From: Neoceratodus forsteri
Lineage: Eukaryota; Chordata; Ceratodontiformes; Ceratodontidae
Reading direction: 5' to 3'
DNA length: 64,000 nt
Assembly (NCBI GenBank): GCA_016271365.2
Contig: CM028131.1
Coordinates: forward strand, 171,310,501 to 171,374,500
Below the pieces are notes generated by a model that was not told the origin of the DNA, did not search any database, and saw only the letters and a program-made list of their open reading frames with translations. This document shows, in pieces, positions 1 to 11,719 of this stretch (within the stretch, counting starts at the first letter, position 1; each line of letters starts with the position of its first letter). Made by a program: the position numbers and the translations under genes.

Positions 1-940
1 GAAATTGTGCAGAAAATGATCTTACCAACCTTCGACTACTGTGATATAGTCTACGTTGCCTCCCCCAAGTCCACACTATCCAGACAGGACCCCCTCTTCA
101 ATGCTTTCTGCTGCTTTGCCCTCGACACCCACACCTATGCACCTCACAGTGAGCTATACTGCTTGCTGGCCTTCCCCTCCATTATCAACCAGCACTTGCT
201 CCATAGTGCTAAATTTACATTTTGAAATTCTTGCTCAGTTCCTTTCCACGCTACCTTGCCTCCTCTCTAGCATCTCCACCTACCCCGTCTCATGCCCTCA
301 GGTCAACTGACCACAGCCTACTGTCAATTCCTCACTGGCAGACCTCAGTTGTCCAATCCACCTTCTCCTACCACCTCCCCAAACTCTGGAATGACCTTCC
401 AGCCCAAATCCACCACTCATCCTCTAACCACTCTATATCCGCCACCCTGTCAAACTTCTACATAGTAAATTGCTTATGTAAATGACACCCTTACCTCACT
501 GCTCCCCTACCACAGTGTTTCTGCCTATCCTAAATGGCCTGCCCAGTGGCATATAGCATCTGCTATGAATACTGGCTTATACCACCAACCTGCGCACTTG
601 TCTGATTTGCACTTAAATACTGCTGTCACTGTCCCCAATTTGTCTCCTTAGCACACTATGGCTGTCTAGTTTTGTACACCACTGTATTGTTGCAACCTAA
701 TCCATTCTTGTTTCCTTTTCTTTTTTGTACCTGTTATCAATGTAATCCTATGTATGTAATCAAATTTACACAAGTGTTGCAATCCTGGTACATTGTAACT
801 GTTATTCCATGTCACACTATTGTATGTATACTCTGCTCTCCTTCTGTAACCCCCCACCCAGGCCGCACCGTGAGACGAGCATCCTGGTTGCTCAGTGTGC
901 CTTTCCTAGTGAAACATTTCGATAAATAAATAAATTTGAA
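1..940 (+). mobile_element. 3' end of an L2/Rex-like LINE
   Basis: Bases 7-485 translate, across several frame changes, into the C-terminal part of a non-LTR retrotransposon polyprotein. A thumb-type motif (ILPTFDYCDIVY) is followed about 100 codons later by KLWNDLPAQI, the arrangement seen at the end of Jockey-superfamily LINEs such as L2 and Rex1. The rest is 3' UTR ending in a GATAAATAAATAAAT run at 921-935, the same type of tail as the LINE ends near 45.9-46.0 kb and 49.9 kb. The element is 5' truncated by the window edge and interrupted by stops and frameshifts, so it is a dead copy. The LINE assignment is firm; the exact clade is inferred. Confidence 0.75.
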
Positions 941-1534
941 ACTGCAGCAGGTTACACGAATCACTCCATCAGCCTACTGGTTGAAAAAATGACCACGTAA
1001 TTAAGTTACCTCACATCTTTTGGATATTATAGGAGGTATCAACTCAGAAGCTCAATTGGGAGGAAGAAACATGTCTCTGCTCTTTGGATGTCTATGATCA
1101 ATACACAAGTATACTTCATTAAGGTCATTTTAAAGCACTGTCCAGAGTACGTGCACAAAGGACTCTAAATAAACATCCATCATTTCATTTTCTGTTTAGT
1201 CTTGCTGAGCTCATTCTGTCTCAGAATTATTGTTGTTCATCACTTAGTGTTATGGAAACATTATGTAGCTTATGTTTTTTTATGATCTGGCAGAGTCTGC
1301 TCTCAAAACTGCCATCATTCCATGAGTTTTTGAATCAATATAATATTCATAGTTCACATTAATATGATCACAGGTGTGTTCTTATCTGAATCTATCTATT
1401 ACTTGGGCTGGCAATAAACTGGAAACTAGCTAACTAAGGAAGCTCACAGACAGAACATTATACCACACAGCAACAGCTTCCACAGCCCACAATTGATTAA
1501 AAGCATCCTCTTTTCACAAACAATGAGTAGTGGT
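941..1534. other. No recognisable feature
   Basis: AT-rich sequence between the LINE tail and the hairpin cluster. I see no coding signal, RNA gene or repeat boundary here. Confidence 0.5.
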
Positions 1535-1765
1535 GGGTGAAGTGACCATAATTCACTCCGTGGAGTGATTCATGGAGTAATGCAGAATCCGCGAAGTAAT
1601 CCATAATGTGAAGAGGAGTACTTTGCATCAAAATGAGTAATATGAAGTCCATTCAAACCATTGACTTTGCATTACTTCGTCTTCCCCCAACCACTTCTCC
1701 ACCAATTTTAATGCGAAGTACATAGAGATCAATGTACTTTGCATCACTTTACCTTGTTGTTTAGC
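1535..1765. repeat. Hairpin cluster 1 (GCGAAGTA/TACTTTGC inverted repeats)
   Basis: Several short inverted repeats are packed into 230 bases. AATTCACTCC is followed at once by GGAGTGATT. GCGAAGTA near 1592 pairs with TACTTTGC near 1620. GCGAAGTACAT near 1711 pairs with ATGTACTTTGC near 1732 over 11 positions with one G-T pair and an 8-base loop. A further copy of the inverse, GCATTACTTCG, lies near 1669. The same GCAAAGT/ACTTTGC words form hairpins at 17.98-18.14 kb. This looks like a degenerate foldback or hairpin-rich repeat; no terminal repeats or target duplication could be fixed. Confidence 0.5.
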
Positions 1766-2818
1766 TCCAAGGCAGATTTTGCAGTGGTTCATGGGATTGC
1801 AGGTCACATGGGCTCTTAGATTGTTCTGCACAGCCTCAGTTCTGGGTAGTGTGTGTAGGTAGCTGTAGGAGACAGTTTGCTCTGAGAGCTCTATGTGATT
1901 CAAACTCTCTAAAAGCTGTTAAAAGAGCCTTTTTGAGTCATTTTGTTTTCTCAAAATTTAGTGCAATGATTGTAGGAAACCCTCCTGTGCTCATATCATT
2001 GAGTGTTTATTGTTTGTGTGTGGATTTTGAGTGTTAATTTAGAACATTCAGTCTGTGTACTGGCATACACTGGAAGTGTGCTTGGGGGAGGGGCGTATCT
2101 GTGGTGTAGGTAGATTAACTTGGAGAAAAAGGCAGTTCTTTTTCTTTTGGCGATATTTTTCTTTTATAACTGTATTAATGTACACACATCAATATTTTCA
2201 ATAATTCTTGAAATGTTTTTGCTGATTGTTGTGGTGCAGCAGCGCATAATTTCAGTTTGTTTAAAATATGTGGTTATATTACTGAAGTTTTCAATTTGCT
2301 AGGCATTACTTGTAGTGTGTGTGTGAGAGTGTGTGTGATGCATGCCATCAAATCAGACACTTTTTATTGTGCCACAAGAGTAATTGCAGCAGTGTGAATC
2401 TGCTATCCACTGCACCTGTGTGATTTCTGTACTACTTTGTGGTATCTTGGTATTGGATTGTTACTGCAGTGCTCCCCCCCAACTGGCAAAAGTTATTCTT
2501 TTCCAGATTGTATTGTGAGTTGTTGTGGGTACTGGTTAGTTAAGGTATTGTTGTGACATTGCATCTGCATCTCTTCTTGAAGCCGCAGTTTTTTTTTTTT
2601 GGCTTCACATCCAGCAGCCCAGACTGAAAGTTCCAAAATCTAAATTTGTTTAGAATTTTCTTGGTGAGCCCTCAAACTGCCCACAAAGAGACATGGAAGC
2701 AAAACTGTTTCTGGCCATGGCACTGCTGCCAGTGGTAAGATTGGCTGTGGGTGTGGCAGTATGCAGAAGTGCATTGCTGATGTGAGGATAGGGATTTCTC
2801 TTTCAATATTTTTTTACA
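1766..2818. other. No recognisable feature
   Basis: T-rich sequence with small accidental open frames (longest about 60 codons) and no recognisable motif. It may include the upstream part of the hAT relic that starts at about 2819, but nothing in it shows that. Confidence 0.4.
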
Positions 2819-4310
2819 GTGCAATCAGTAGCTTCACTCATAGTTGGAGGAGATGATGTTGTCCCAGCTGGTGGTGTTAGTGCAGTTGCTGGTGGTATGA
2901 GTATTGCTACCTCAAGTTCCACTTCTGACCAGTTGACCATGACCAAAAATATAGTTGAGTCTAAGGCAGTGAGTGACAGTATAGATGATGTCAAACTCCC
3001 CAGTAACATCCCCTTGGTAACTGAACATGATTCTGATCATCATGGCAATGATAACACACAATGTGACATTTCTTTCACCATGGTTCAGATAATGCATTTG
3101 CCATGCAATGATTCACAGTGTGGTGCAAAAATATCAGGTGATGGTGGTGTTGATGATGATGATGAATCTGATGATGATGATGATGATGCTGTGGTTGCAA
3201 CATGCAGTCCACATGCCAACATCCAAGCAGAAGATGTGGATGTGGATGATGTTGATGAATATGATGATGATGATGTCAGTGACTCCTGTTGGGAACCGGA
3301 GAAAAAGAAACTCAAGGTGACTATGTTTGGGACTGTTTGCATTAATCCCCCCGTAAAAAGTTGTGATTTAGCAGTTTCAGTTGATGATGATGATGACCCA
3401 GTAATAATGATAGGTAGTGGTCAGTTGCAGTCCAAGTGTGTCCTGCCTGAAAAATCATGCAGCACACCTCCCATTTCAGGTCTTAAAAAAAACGGAGTCC
3501 AATAAACAGCATCAAGGACATGTTAAAAGTAGGGGATCACAATCCCTTGTTAGGGATTTTTTTGTGCAAGATGCAAATGATGAGCCAGCTGCAAGCTACC
3601 AGCTTTGCCACGTGCATGTGAGTCAAGGTAAAAAGGGGAGCCATCAGGGCACAGGGGGACAGCATACACATTTTACTAACAGGCACATGGCAGTGTGGAC
3701 TCAGCACAAGATGGCAGCTAATACCAGAATGGGGTGTTCACCTTATCATCAAATGTAATGAACATGTTACCCACTTCCATGACTGTAAGATCAAGTTGGA
3801 ATGTGTACAGTAGGGATGAAATAACAGCAGAGGATTACTACAGGCATGATGAGGTGGAGGAGCATAATGATTTTGAAATCTTGTCCAGTGGTGCTGAGAG
3901 TAGCAGTTTTGATGGTGGTGGTGGTCAATGCAGTACATCTAGTGCAAGTGGTACATCAAGCCCCATTTGTATATCTGGGAAAATAACTTCATTTGTGGAT
4001 TTTTGATCACCTGTGCAACCGTCTTTATCACACATCCACACTTCACCCCCAGCCATTCGTAGAGCAGAGCCATTTGTCATCACACCCCATGCAAAATGTT
4101 TAAGTCAGCCCACATTGCAGACTGTTTTTACCCATCAGCTGAAGTACCCACCCAATCATACAGTGTCACATGAACTTAATGCTGCTGTAGCTGAAATGCT
4201 GGCAATTGATCTGCTGCCATTCTCCTCCATGGAGAATTATGGGTTCCAGCAGTTTGTGGCACGTGCCTGTCCAAATGGAAAGTCCCATCCAGGACCTACT
4301 GTGCTAGTGA
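2819..4310 (+). pseudogene. BED-finger/hAT-type transposase relic
   Basis: Three consecutive pieces read like a ZBED/hAT transposase. The first (2819-3505) is a 228-codon acidic region with long Asp runs and a short basic stretch (EKKKLKV). The frame then shifts at an A8 run near 3485. Bases 3530-3740 encode a BED-like finger: SLVRDFFVQ, then QLCHVHVSQGKK and an H-rich NRHMAVWTQH end. After a return of frame (3734) and a stop at 4004-4006, 4013-4300 encodes AVAEMLAIDLLPFSSMENYGF, followed by QQFVARACP, the hallmark entry block of hAT transposases. The catalytic domain and C-terminal dimerisation region are absent; homology stops near 4310 at a C/T-rich tract. It is a dead copy, either of a transposon or of a domesticated ZBED gene. 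Confidence 0.65.
3135..3400 (+). repeat. (GAT)n codon-repeat tracts in the acidic region
   Basis: Three GAT-rich runs (near 3150-3190, 3225-3280 and 3380-3396) encode Asp tracts in the open frame of the hAT relic. The reverse strand gives a Ser-rich shadow frame. Repeat expansion in coding sequence is the simplest explanation. Confidence 0.7.
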
Positions 4311-5683
4311 AGCCCCCCCCCGTTTTTTTTGTTGTACAGACATTTTTTCTGTTTCCTTCTTCTCTCTTAATAAAAGAAAATCTACTGCAGAAGTACTTCT
4401 GTTCTAGACTATCCCTGTCTTCTTTTATCATTCTGGGGTGGCCTCCCATTATGACACCCTTTTTCTTTCCCCAATGTCCATATAGTAAGAAAGAGGCTAG
4501 GGTTACAAATGCTACAAATGAGGCTAGGCAACTCCTCCTTAACAACTAATTGAGTCAGACTATTATAAAAACATTGCAAACCCATTAGAAAGTTCAGCTT
4601 ATTTAATGCAGGTAGCCTCTGTTGAAAAGAGGAATTTATGTGTGTAGTTTACCGCAGCAGCTCATTTCTCATTTTGTTTTCAGTAGTAGATATATGCCCT
4701 TTTCAAGTTTTCAACCCCCCCTCGCTTTATAAATAATTAAAAAAATCCATGTATAGTTTTGTTTTCTGCTCAAAATCCCACTGGGGACTGTGGTTGTGCA
4801 TAGGAGGACTGAAGGCTCCTATTCCTTGTGGCAGCTGCCTGAAATAAATCGGTTTCCCAATTTGCGGTTAATGTCAAGCCAAGATAAAGCACTACCATGC
4901 CTCAAGCTTACAAGTAAAAAGAATCCAAGCATTCTGTCACCCTTTTGGAGTATTGGGCAAACAGTGGCAGCACCAAAGTAAGTTTCTTTTTTTTTCTCCT
5001 TTTATTTAACAAAAGCTCAGGTTCTGAAGCATCTGTCCACCATGTCTGTCAGTGGAAAATGCTCGGGTAACAATTCAAATGGTCACACACTAGATGCACG
5101 TTGCAATTGAGTTTTGGGACTTTAAATTGGGCAGAAAGTAAAAACGGACAAGGTGCATCTTTGAAGATGAGATGAAGGGATGAATTTAAAAGGAAAAAAG
5201 GGGACAGTAAATTCTTTTAGTCTGTTGTTTTCTCACAGCATTGGGACAGCCCATAATAATATTCCCTACCCCATAATTGTAACAGTCTCTTGGATGAAGT
5301 CCGTGTATACAGAGCTGCCTTACGTTTCTCTTATTGTTAAAAAGCTTGGAGGGATACAATTACTTAAACCAAGGAAAAGGAATGAAAGTTTTATTGTTAC
5401 AGAAATATATTAGAGGAAACTTTTCTTTTTGAAGTTTAAAGTGCCTGAACATACTGAAGGACTGGCCCTCTCCTTGCTAGGTGCTTGACTGCTCCTTAAT
5501 GGCCAGCGGCCCTCTAGTAGGCTAGTTTTATAGTCCTAACAGCACTTGAGGTCACCAAAAGTAGGAGGGGTCATTTGTCATAATTAGCAATTTTAGTTAC
5601 ATGGGCAAATTCTATTTTTTTTAACTTCCTGTGTGTAATATGGTAAGTTCAGTATGACTATAGTAAAAATAAAGGTATAGGTC
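4311..5683. other. No recognisable feature
   Basis: Mixed AT-rich sequence after the hAT relic. Homology to the transposase ends at the C9/T8 tract near 4313-4330. Small open frames at 4790-4981 and 5180-5413 carry no motif I recognise. Confidence 0.4.
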
Positions 5684-5965
5684 TGTGTGACACCCCATAA
5701 TATTGTATTATAATAGGTTTATTCGATGCATTAGAGTTAGGGGTGAATCATGTGACCAATGATGTCATCCTCTGAGCATTATATAAAGAGAAGAGACAAG
5801 GGACCTTACAGATAGGCAAATTGCACAGATGGTAGTGGTTCTATTTGTTTGTAGGTACCACTCTGTGGCAGTATCCCATGTTGGGGTACTAAAGCTCAGT
5901 TGTTATATTGAATTATTTACTTTATTTTTTTGTTTATTTATTTTAAATAAGAAGTCTCTTACTTT
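5684..5965 (+). mobile_element. Candidate gypsy LTR
   Basis: The segment opens with TGTGTGACACCCC and has a TATA-like ATTATATAAAGAG near 5779. About 150 bases further on is an AT-rich stretch with AATAA-type sites, followed by a purine-rich piece. Position just upstream of a gypsy integrase and promoter-like layout suggest a 5' LTR, with most of gag-pol deleted. There is no second copy in the window to prove it, so this is inference. Confidence 0.35.
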
Positions 5966-6155
5966 AAGTTCTGGAAGTTAAAAGCTCAAGAAGAGCCTGA
6001 ATTTAATTTATTTTTTTGAATAAATGGGCCACACAAAGTTAGTGTGAGTACCAAGAACAGTGGAAACAAAAGAAGTATGGGTTAGCGAAAAAGAGTAACA
6101 TGATGTTTGTTAAAAGTGATATGAAAGAACAGCAGGAAAATGATGTTACACTTAA

Positions 6156-7045
6156 ATGTTTTTTTCAACAAGTGGGACAATAAAAAACAACAGGGATACC
6201 CACGTACAACTATTAAATGAACTGTTGTATAGAGTATGTGAAGACCCTAAAACAGGAGAAATAGTGGAACAACTTATGGTAACACAATGTTATAGACAAG
6301 ATATATTGTCATTAGGACATGATATTCCTTGGGCAGGTCATGCTGGGAGGGAAAGAACAACAGCCAGAATTTTACATAGGTTTGTTTGGCCAGGGATTCA
6401 TGAAGACATAGCTAGATATTGTCAAGCCTGCCCTGAATGACAAATGGTTGCCCCAAAAAAGAAGGACATGGTTCCTTTACAACCCCTTCCCCTGGTTACA
6501 ACTCCTTTTGCAAGGATAGGGATGGATATTGTGGGTCCCTTAGATAAAAGTAGTAAGGGAAATAAATATGTCTTGGTGATTTGTTACTGTGCTACAAAAT
6601 ACCCAGAAGCTATCCTTATGCATTCAATTACCACACTTCGCATGGCAGAAGAGTTAGTTAAATTATTTAGCCAGGTAGGTATTCCCAGAGAGAGATTGTA
6701 ACCGACTGAGGGACTAACTTTAATGCAGAGCTATTAAAAGAACTATATCGCCTTTTCAGAATAGTTGCATTAAGGACTTCACCATACCACCCACAGACCG
6801 ATGGGTTGGTTGAACATTTTCATCAAACTTTAAAAAGAATGATTAAAAAATTCATACAAGAATTGGGAAAGGAGTGGGACCAGTACCTTCCCTATCTATT
6901 GTTTGCATATAGGGAAGTACTGCAGGCATCCACTAGGTATTGCCCCTTCTCACTTCTATATGGGAGAAACCCTAGAGGGATCCTAGACGTAGTAAAGGAA
7001 TGCTGGGAGGAGGGAAAAGATCTAAAATCTCCAGGAAATTGAAGA
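6156..7045 (+). pseudogene. pol: Ty3/gypsy integrase (broken)
   Basis: The frame encodes an integrase of the vertebrate gypsy type. The zinc-binding part shows HDIPWAGHAG and RYCQACPE (HHCC). A stop replaces the next residue, then FARIGMDIVGPL carries the first catalytic Asp. Near 6695 the frame shifts; the following frame reads TD, a stop, then GTNF, so the second Asp block survives with a nonsense codon. HPQTDGLVEHFHQTL holds the catalytic Glu, and LPYLLFAYREV and FSLLYGRNPRG complete the core. Gag, protease and RT are missing. At least two stops and one frameshift make it non-functional. It abuts the remnant env of ERV A at about 7.1-7.2 kb. Confidence 0.85.
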
Positions 7046-7199
7046 GACAAACTTAAGTTGCCTGTATGAATTTTAAAAATATGTAAAAATCGAGATAGAG
7101 CATCAAGATAGTTAGGACTAGACTTTATGATATCTGGTTATGGGATGGGAACAGGTGTGATTACTGTATAACCTATTACCTGTTTAGGGAGGAAAAATA

Positions 7200-9360
7200 G
7201 AAGTTAGAAAAGTTCACTTTGCATAACATTTAGTCCATATCAGAAGAATGTATAGTTGGTCACCACACAATGTTCCACATCAGTAGAATATACCACACTT
7301 GGAGATGGCATTTTCAGTTGATAAGTTGAACAGGCACAAAATGTCAATGTCCAAAAGCCATAAACTATGAACAGTTCCAGAGATAAATCCAAGGTTTCTT
7401 CAAGTGTTAAATGAAGATTCATAGTTCAAATTCAATGCATTCAGATTTTCCAAAGGTTGATCAAAATGTTCAGGATGCAGCATTATTTTCAGAGGCCTCA
7501 GCAGGGGGTGCATTAGATTGCAAATTGAGTTTTACAATGGAATAGCAACAGTGTTCAGCGGAAGATGATCACACGGCTGCACAAAGTATAAAAGTTTATA
7601 GTAGTACACAGTTCTCAGTCTGTATGAGGTGCCAGCCAGGCTTGGAAAACAAGCAGTGAAGAAAATGGATTACTTGATTGTAGATCAAATAAAGAAGAGT
7701 CTTCTTGCTGAGTTAGAGGATTGCCCCACCCCAAACAAGCTTCATAGTATGCATAACAAAGAGTTTGATTGTAGAATCTTAATTGGCTGGACTGAATACA
7801 GTTTATTTGAAAGTTCACAAGTGGAAGCCTAATTTCAGTTATTAGGCCTGTATTCACAAGTTGGTAAGACAAGTTGGAAGATGTCACATCTGCATAGAAG
7901 ATGATGTTCCTTTCAGGTACGACATTCAATGTTCAGAGTCAGTCACTATCCTAAGACCTCATGGTAAACAAGGAAAGGAGGTGGCTTCAACCTTTTCATG
8001 ATAAAAGTTCCCATCAAGATGAAAAATAGAATGGACAGTTGCTAGACAATCAGAGATGGATGTTGCTGGATGAAGATGCGGCAATGACACTGTGAGAGTC
8101 AGAAACATGACGTCCTGGATTGTGCAGGAATACTTTTCAAAACATGTAGTAATACTGGTGTGTGGTGACCTATCCAAGGTTCCTTGCCATTGACAAGGGA
8201 ATGGTGCTAGATTCAAATAAACATTTAATACATGCAATAGAAGTGCAAAATGTGACAATGCCACTGACCCATACGTCTGTCATGTATGAGATCAAGGATA
8301 TATCCTAATTCCAGATCCCGGAAGAGATAACCAAAGGATTTTAAGAAGATGATAGCTATAGGCAGTGCAAAGGACTTTCCTAGCTATATGATGCTCATCT
8401 GCTTCCTTAATGTCAGCAGAAATTAGTTAATTAACATGAACTATTGTCAGGTCAAACCCCTTCACAATATCCTTAATATTGTACATGTAAATCACTCTTA
8501 ATAAGCAAAATCATGTATACCATGCAGTGGTGGTGGTGGTGGTGGTGGGTGGGGGTGATATTATATTTCATACTATCATGAACGTTCAACATATGTGTTT
8601 GAATAATGGCTATATCAGCCCTATTTCAAATGGATATGTCAGAGCCAAATAGGTCTGAGTCTAAACCTGTTTTTCTTTTAATAAATAAAAAAAATAAAAT
8701 AAAACCAAAATGCCAAGTGCATTTGGGTAGGTTTACTGTCATAAGATGTACCACTAGCAATCAGGATGTGAAAATCCTGTGTGTGTATATGTGTGGTGCT
8801 ATCAGTCCCTGTATAGGGGACATTAATGAGTACCTGGTATGCTGCCAGGGTATCCAATCACATCATTATGAAACAGAAGTGGGAAATGTTTGTTGTGAAA
8901 CATAAAACAAATCATTCAAGTTCTAAAGGGTGAGATTTAAAATCACTGGGTTGTGCATAAGCTGCACATTATTAACTAGGGTACCTGGTTTGGAAGTGGC
9001 TGTTATACCACTGGTTGGGCCAGAGTTGTATTTTGGGCACTCAGTATTAAGTGTCACAAATTATGGGGCATCATTGGATAAAAACCTTAAGGTCTAATGG
9101 CTTTTATTGGCATACAATTTTTGGATGCAAAATTCCTGATTATCAATGAAATGTAAACAGGAGTCCAGATCAAGTCTAACTTCTAGAATTGATCCAAAGC
9201 AATGATCATAACATTCAGTAGGGCCTCACTACCCTTCTGGATGATGAATATGTCTTTTAGGACTTTAGTGTGAATTCCACAGGATGCAATTAAATCATGT
9301 GAGCTTGTGAGGTACCCTGCCTCAACAATCTGTTTTAGGATTAGGTCACTGGTCCATATC
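7200..9360 (-). pseudogene. env: ERV A env, SU and TM remnants
   Basis: Several minus-strand pieces match ERV B env. Near 8930-9070 the reading NNVQLMHNPVILNLTL parallels the ERV B SU block QVTLQNTGLYNLTTM, and the segment before it (VYISLIIRNFASKN) parallels AYLITLVIAPPLSTSK. At 7959-8264 a CTIQDVMFLTLTVSLP block followed by a GNFYHE block matches the ERV B sequence WIKDTMYVTFTVSLP. At 7615-7929 NIIFYADVTSSNLSY matches the next ERV B piece. Frameshifts and stops are frequent and no membrane anchor was found at the left end, so the gene is dead and 3' truncated. Assignment rests on collinearity with ERV B. Confidence 0.6.
8527..8556. repeat. (TGG)n simple repeat
   Basis: A run of TGG units followed by a G-rich tail. 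It lies inside the decayed env of ERV A. Confidence 0.9.
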
Positions 9361-9369
9361 TACAATAAG

Positions 9370-11510
9370 ATGTGCAGGAGGTGTGGAGCAAGAATAGGGA
9401 AATATCAAAACTGCCTTCACAGAGGCAACGAGCCTTTGTGTGAAGCAAATAAACACATCAAAACAAAAGAAAAAGCCACTATGGTTCTCAAAAGAAGTGG
9501 TGGTGAAGGTTAGGGAGAAAAAGATAGCATTTAGGAAGTATAAGGAAACACAGAAGGAGCAGGACAGAGAACTGTACCAGTTAAGGCAGAAGGAAGCAGG
9601 GAGGGTAGTCAGAATAGCAAAGGCACAAACTGAGGAAAAGATGGCCAACTCGGTTAAGAAGGGGGATAAAACCTTTTACAGGTATATCAGGGAGCGTAGG
9701 AAGACAAAGGGAGGGATAGTGAGGCTGAATAAAATGGATGGTGGGTGGGCAGAGAGTGACAGTGATAAAGCAGGATACTGAATGAATACTTGTTCAGTAT
9801 TCACAAAAGAGGAAGTGGGGAGGTGCCTAACCAATTAACAGAAGCACTCTGGAGAGGGGTTGATCCCAGTCCTTTCACAGAATAAAGGGTTCTGAAAGAA
9901 CTCCTAAAACTGAAGGTGGACAAAGCAATGGGGCCAGATGGAATTCACCCCAGAATTCTAAAAGAATTAAGCAGAGAACTAGTGACACCACTGACTACCC
10001 TTTTTAACAAATCATGGGAGAATGGTGTGGTACCTGAGGACTGGAAGAAGGCTAATGTGATTCCCCTTCACAAAAGTGAGAGCAAGACAGAGGCAGGAAA
10101 CTACAGACCTGTCAGTTTGACTTCTGTGGTAGGGAAAGTGATGGAATCACTTCTGAAGGAAAGAATTGTTGAGTACCTAGAGGCCAGTGGGGCACAGGAC
10201 CCAAGGCAGCATGGGTTCACAGCGGGAAGTTCATGTCAGAGGAATCTAATTGATTTCTTTGACTGGGTGACCAAAGTAGTAGACCAGGGAGGGGCTGTGG
10301 ACATGGCCTACCTAGACTTTAGCAAGGCATTGGCACAGTCCCACACAAAAGATTAGTAGTCAAATTAACCAGCCTTGGAGTGGGTCCCAGGGTGGTAGCC
10401 TGGGTAAAACATTGGCTGAACAACAGGACACAGAAGGTAATTGTAAATGGAGTCCACTGAAGAAAGAGGGGTTACTAGTGGGGTACCACAGGGTTCAGTA
10501 CTGGGTCCAATCCTTTTTAATGTCTTTATAAGTGACATTGCAGAGGGACTGGAAGGAAAAGTATGCCTCTTTGCAGATGACACAAAGATCTGCAACAGGG
10601 TCAATACACAAGGAGGTGTGGAAAGGATGAGAAGGGACTTTGCAAGGTTAGAGGAATGGTCAGAAGTATGGCAGCTTGCATTCAATGCAAAGAAGTGCAA
10701 AGTAAAGCACCTGGGAAACAAAAAACCAGGGGAAGATTACACAATGAGGGGGAGGTAGTAACAACAAAAAAATGGAAAGGGGCCTGAGGGTAATCATATC
10801 TGATGACCTTAAGGTTGGCAAGCAATGTGAGAAGGTGGTAGGGAGGGCTGGGGGGATACAGGGATGTATAGGGAGAGGCATCACCAGCTGAAAACAGGAA
10901 GTTGTTAACCCCCTGTACAGACAGTTGGTGAGACCCCATCTGTAGTACTGCGTCCAGTTCTGGAGACCCCATCTCCACAGGGACATAGACAGGATGGAGG
11001 CAGTTCAGAGGAAGGCAACTAAAATGGTGCAGGGTCTGCAAGAGAAGCCATACAAGGAGAGGCTAAATGAACTTAATATGTATACCCTTGAGGAAAGAAG
11101 GGAGAGGGGGGACATGATAGAAACATTTAAGTACCTCAGTGGAATCAACAAAGTCCAAGAGGGTAGCATCTTTCAGAAAAAGAGATGTGCAAGAACAAGG
11201 GGACACAATTTGAAGATAGAGGGGGGACGGCTCAGGGGCAATGTGAGGAAGTATTTTTTCACAGAGAGGGTGGTGGACACATGGAACAGCCTTCCTGAGG
11301 AGGTTGTGGGGTCTAAAACTGTGGGAGAATTCAAGAATGCATGGGACAGACATAAGGCAATTTTTGTGGGGGTAGGAAGAAATAAGCTGTTGGTTAAATA
11401 GGATCTGCAGCTTATCCTCTAGGTAGGGAAATGAGCAGACTAGGTGGGCCAAGCGGTCCTTATCTGCCGTCAAAGTCTATGTTTCTATATTTCTATGGGC
11501 TTGTAAGAAG
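9370..11510 (+). mobile_element. CR1-1, 5'-truncated CR1 LINE
   Basis: The copy starts inside the linker between endonuclease and RT of ORF2 (the KKPLWFSKEV block at 9475) and runs to the 3' end, which is marked by TTTCTATATTTCTATG near 11480-11500. The RT block DKAMGPDGIHPRILKEL starts at 9916, AYLDFSKA near 10310 and SGVPQGSVLGPILFN near 10480; the catalytic FADDTK is near 10573. The C-terminal [14 protein letters not shown] block is near 11285. Frames change at about 9830, 10340, 10440 and 10760, so it is dead. Sequence is very close to CR1-4 (34.04-38.8 kb) and CR1-6 (63.6 kb). It interrupts ERV A env just after its start codon. Confidence 0.92.
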
Positions 11511-11548
11511 ACCCGTACTTCTAAAAGAATAATAAACATAAAAGCAAT

Positions 11549-11620
11549 CATCTCTCTCTCTCTCTCTCTCTCTGAACCTAAAAGGAAAGAGAAAAGAAAC
11601 ACATAGTTAGTTTAATACTA
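11549..11620 (-). promoter_or_regulatory. env: ERV A env splice acceptor and start region
   Basis: On the minus strand a pyrimidine tract (TTTCTTTTCTCTTTCCTTTTAG) ends in AG near 11579, followed by a (GA)n run and an ATG at 11551. The first codons read MIAFMFIILLEVRVF, a hydrophobic start. This is where env should begin, about 170 bases after the end of pol. ERV B shows a similar tract ending in CAG at the same relative place (near 56425-56445). The coding sequence is then cut by CR1-1. Splice-site function is inferred. Confidence 0.5.
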
Positions 11621-11719
11621 TTCCTCCCACTGGGGTATGGAAAAATAATTTAATCTCCTTTAAGCAGGTTAATTTGATTGGCATGTAGCCATTTATCAAT
11701 GACTGTTATAGTGAGGCAG

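Noticed and set aside
2120..2302. 60-codon hydrophobic ORF, signal-peptide-like
   Set aside because: Low-complexity T-rich sequence, no neighbouring gene features.
2819..3505. Host acidic nuclear protein gene
   Set aside because: The frame breaks at an A8 run and the next frames give a BED finger and hAT block; no introns or other gene signals.
8606..8905. 99-codon plus-strand ORF
   Set aside because: It is antisense to decayed ERV A env and shows no motif.
10365..11041. Minus-strand ORFs over CR1-1
   Set aside because: They are shadows of the plus-strand CR1 reverse transcriptase.
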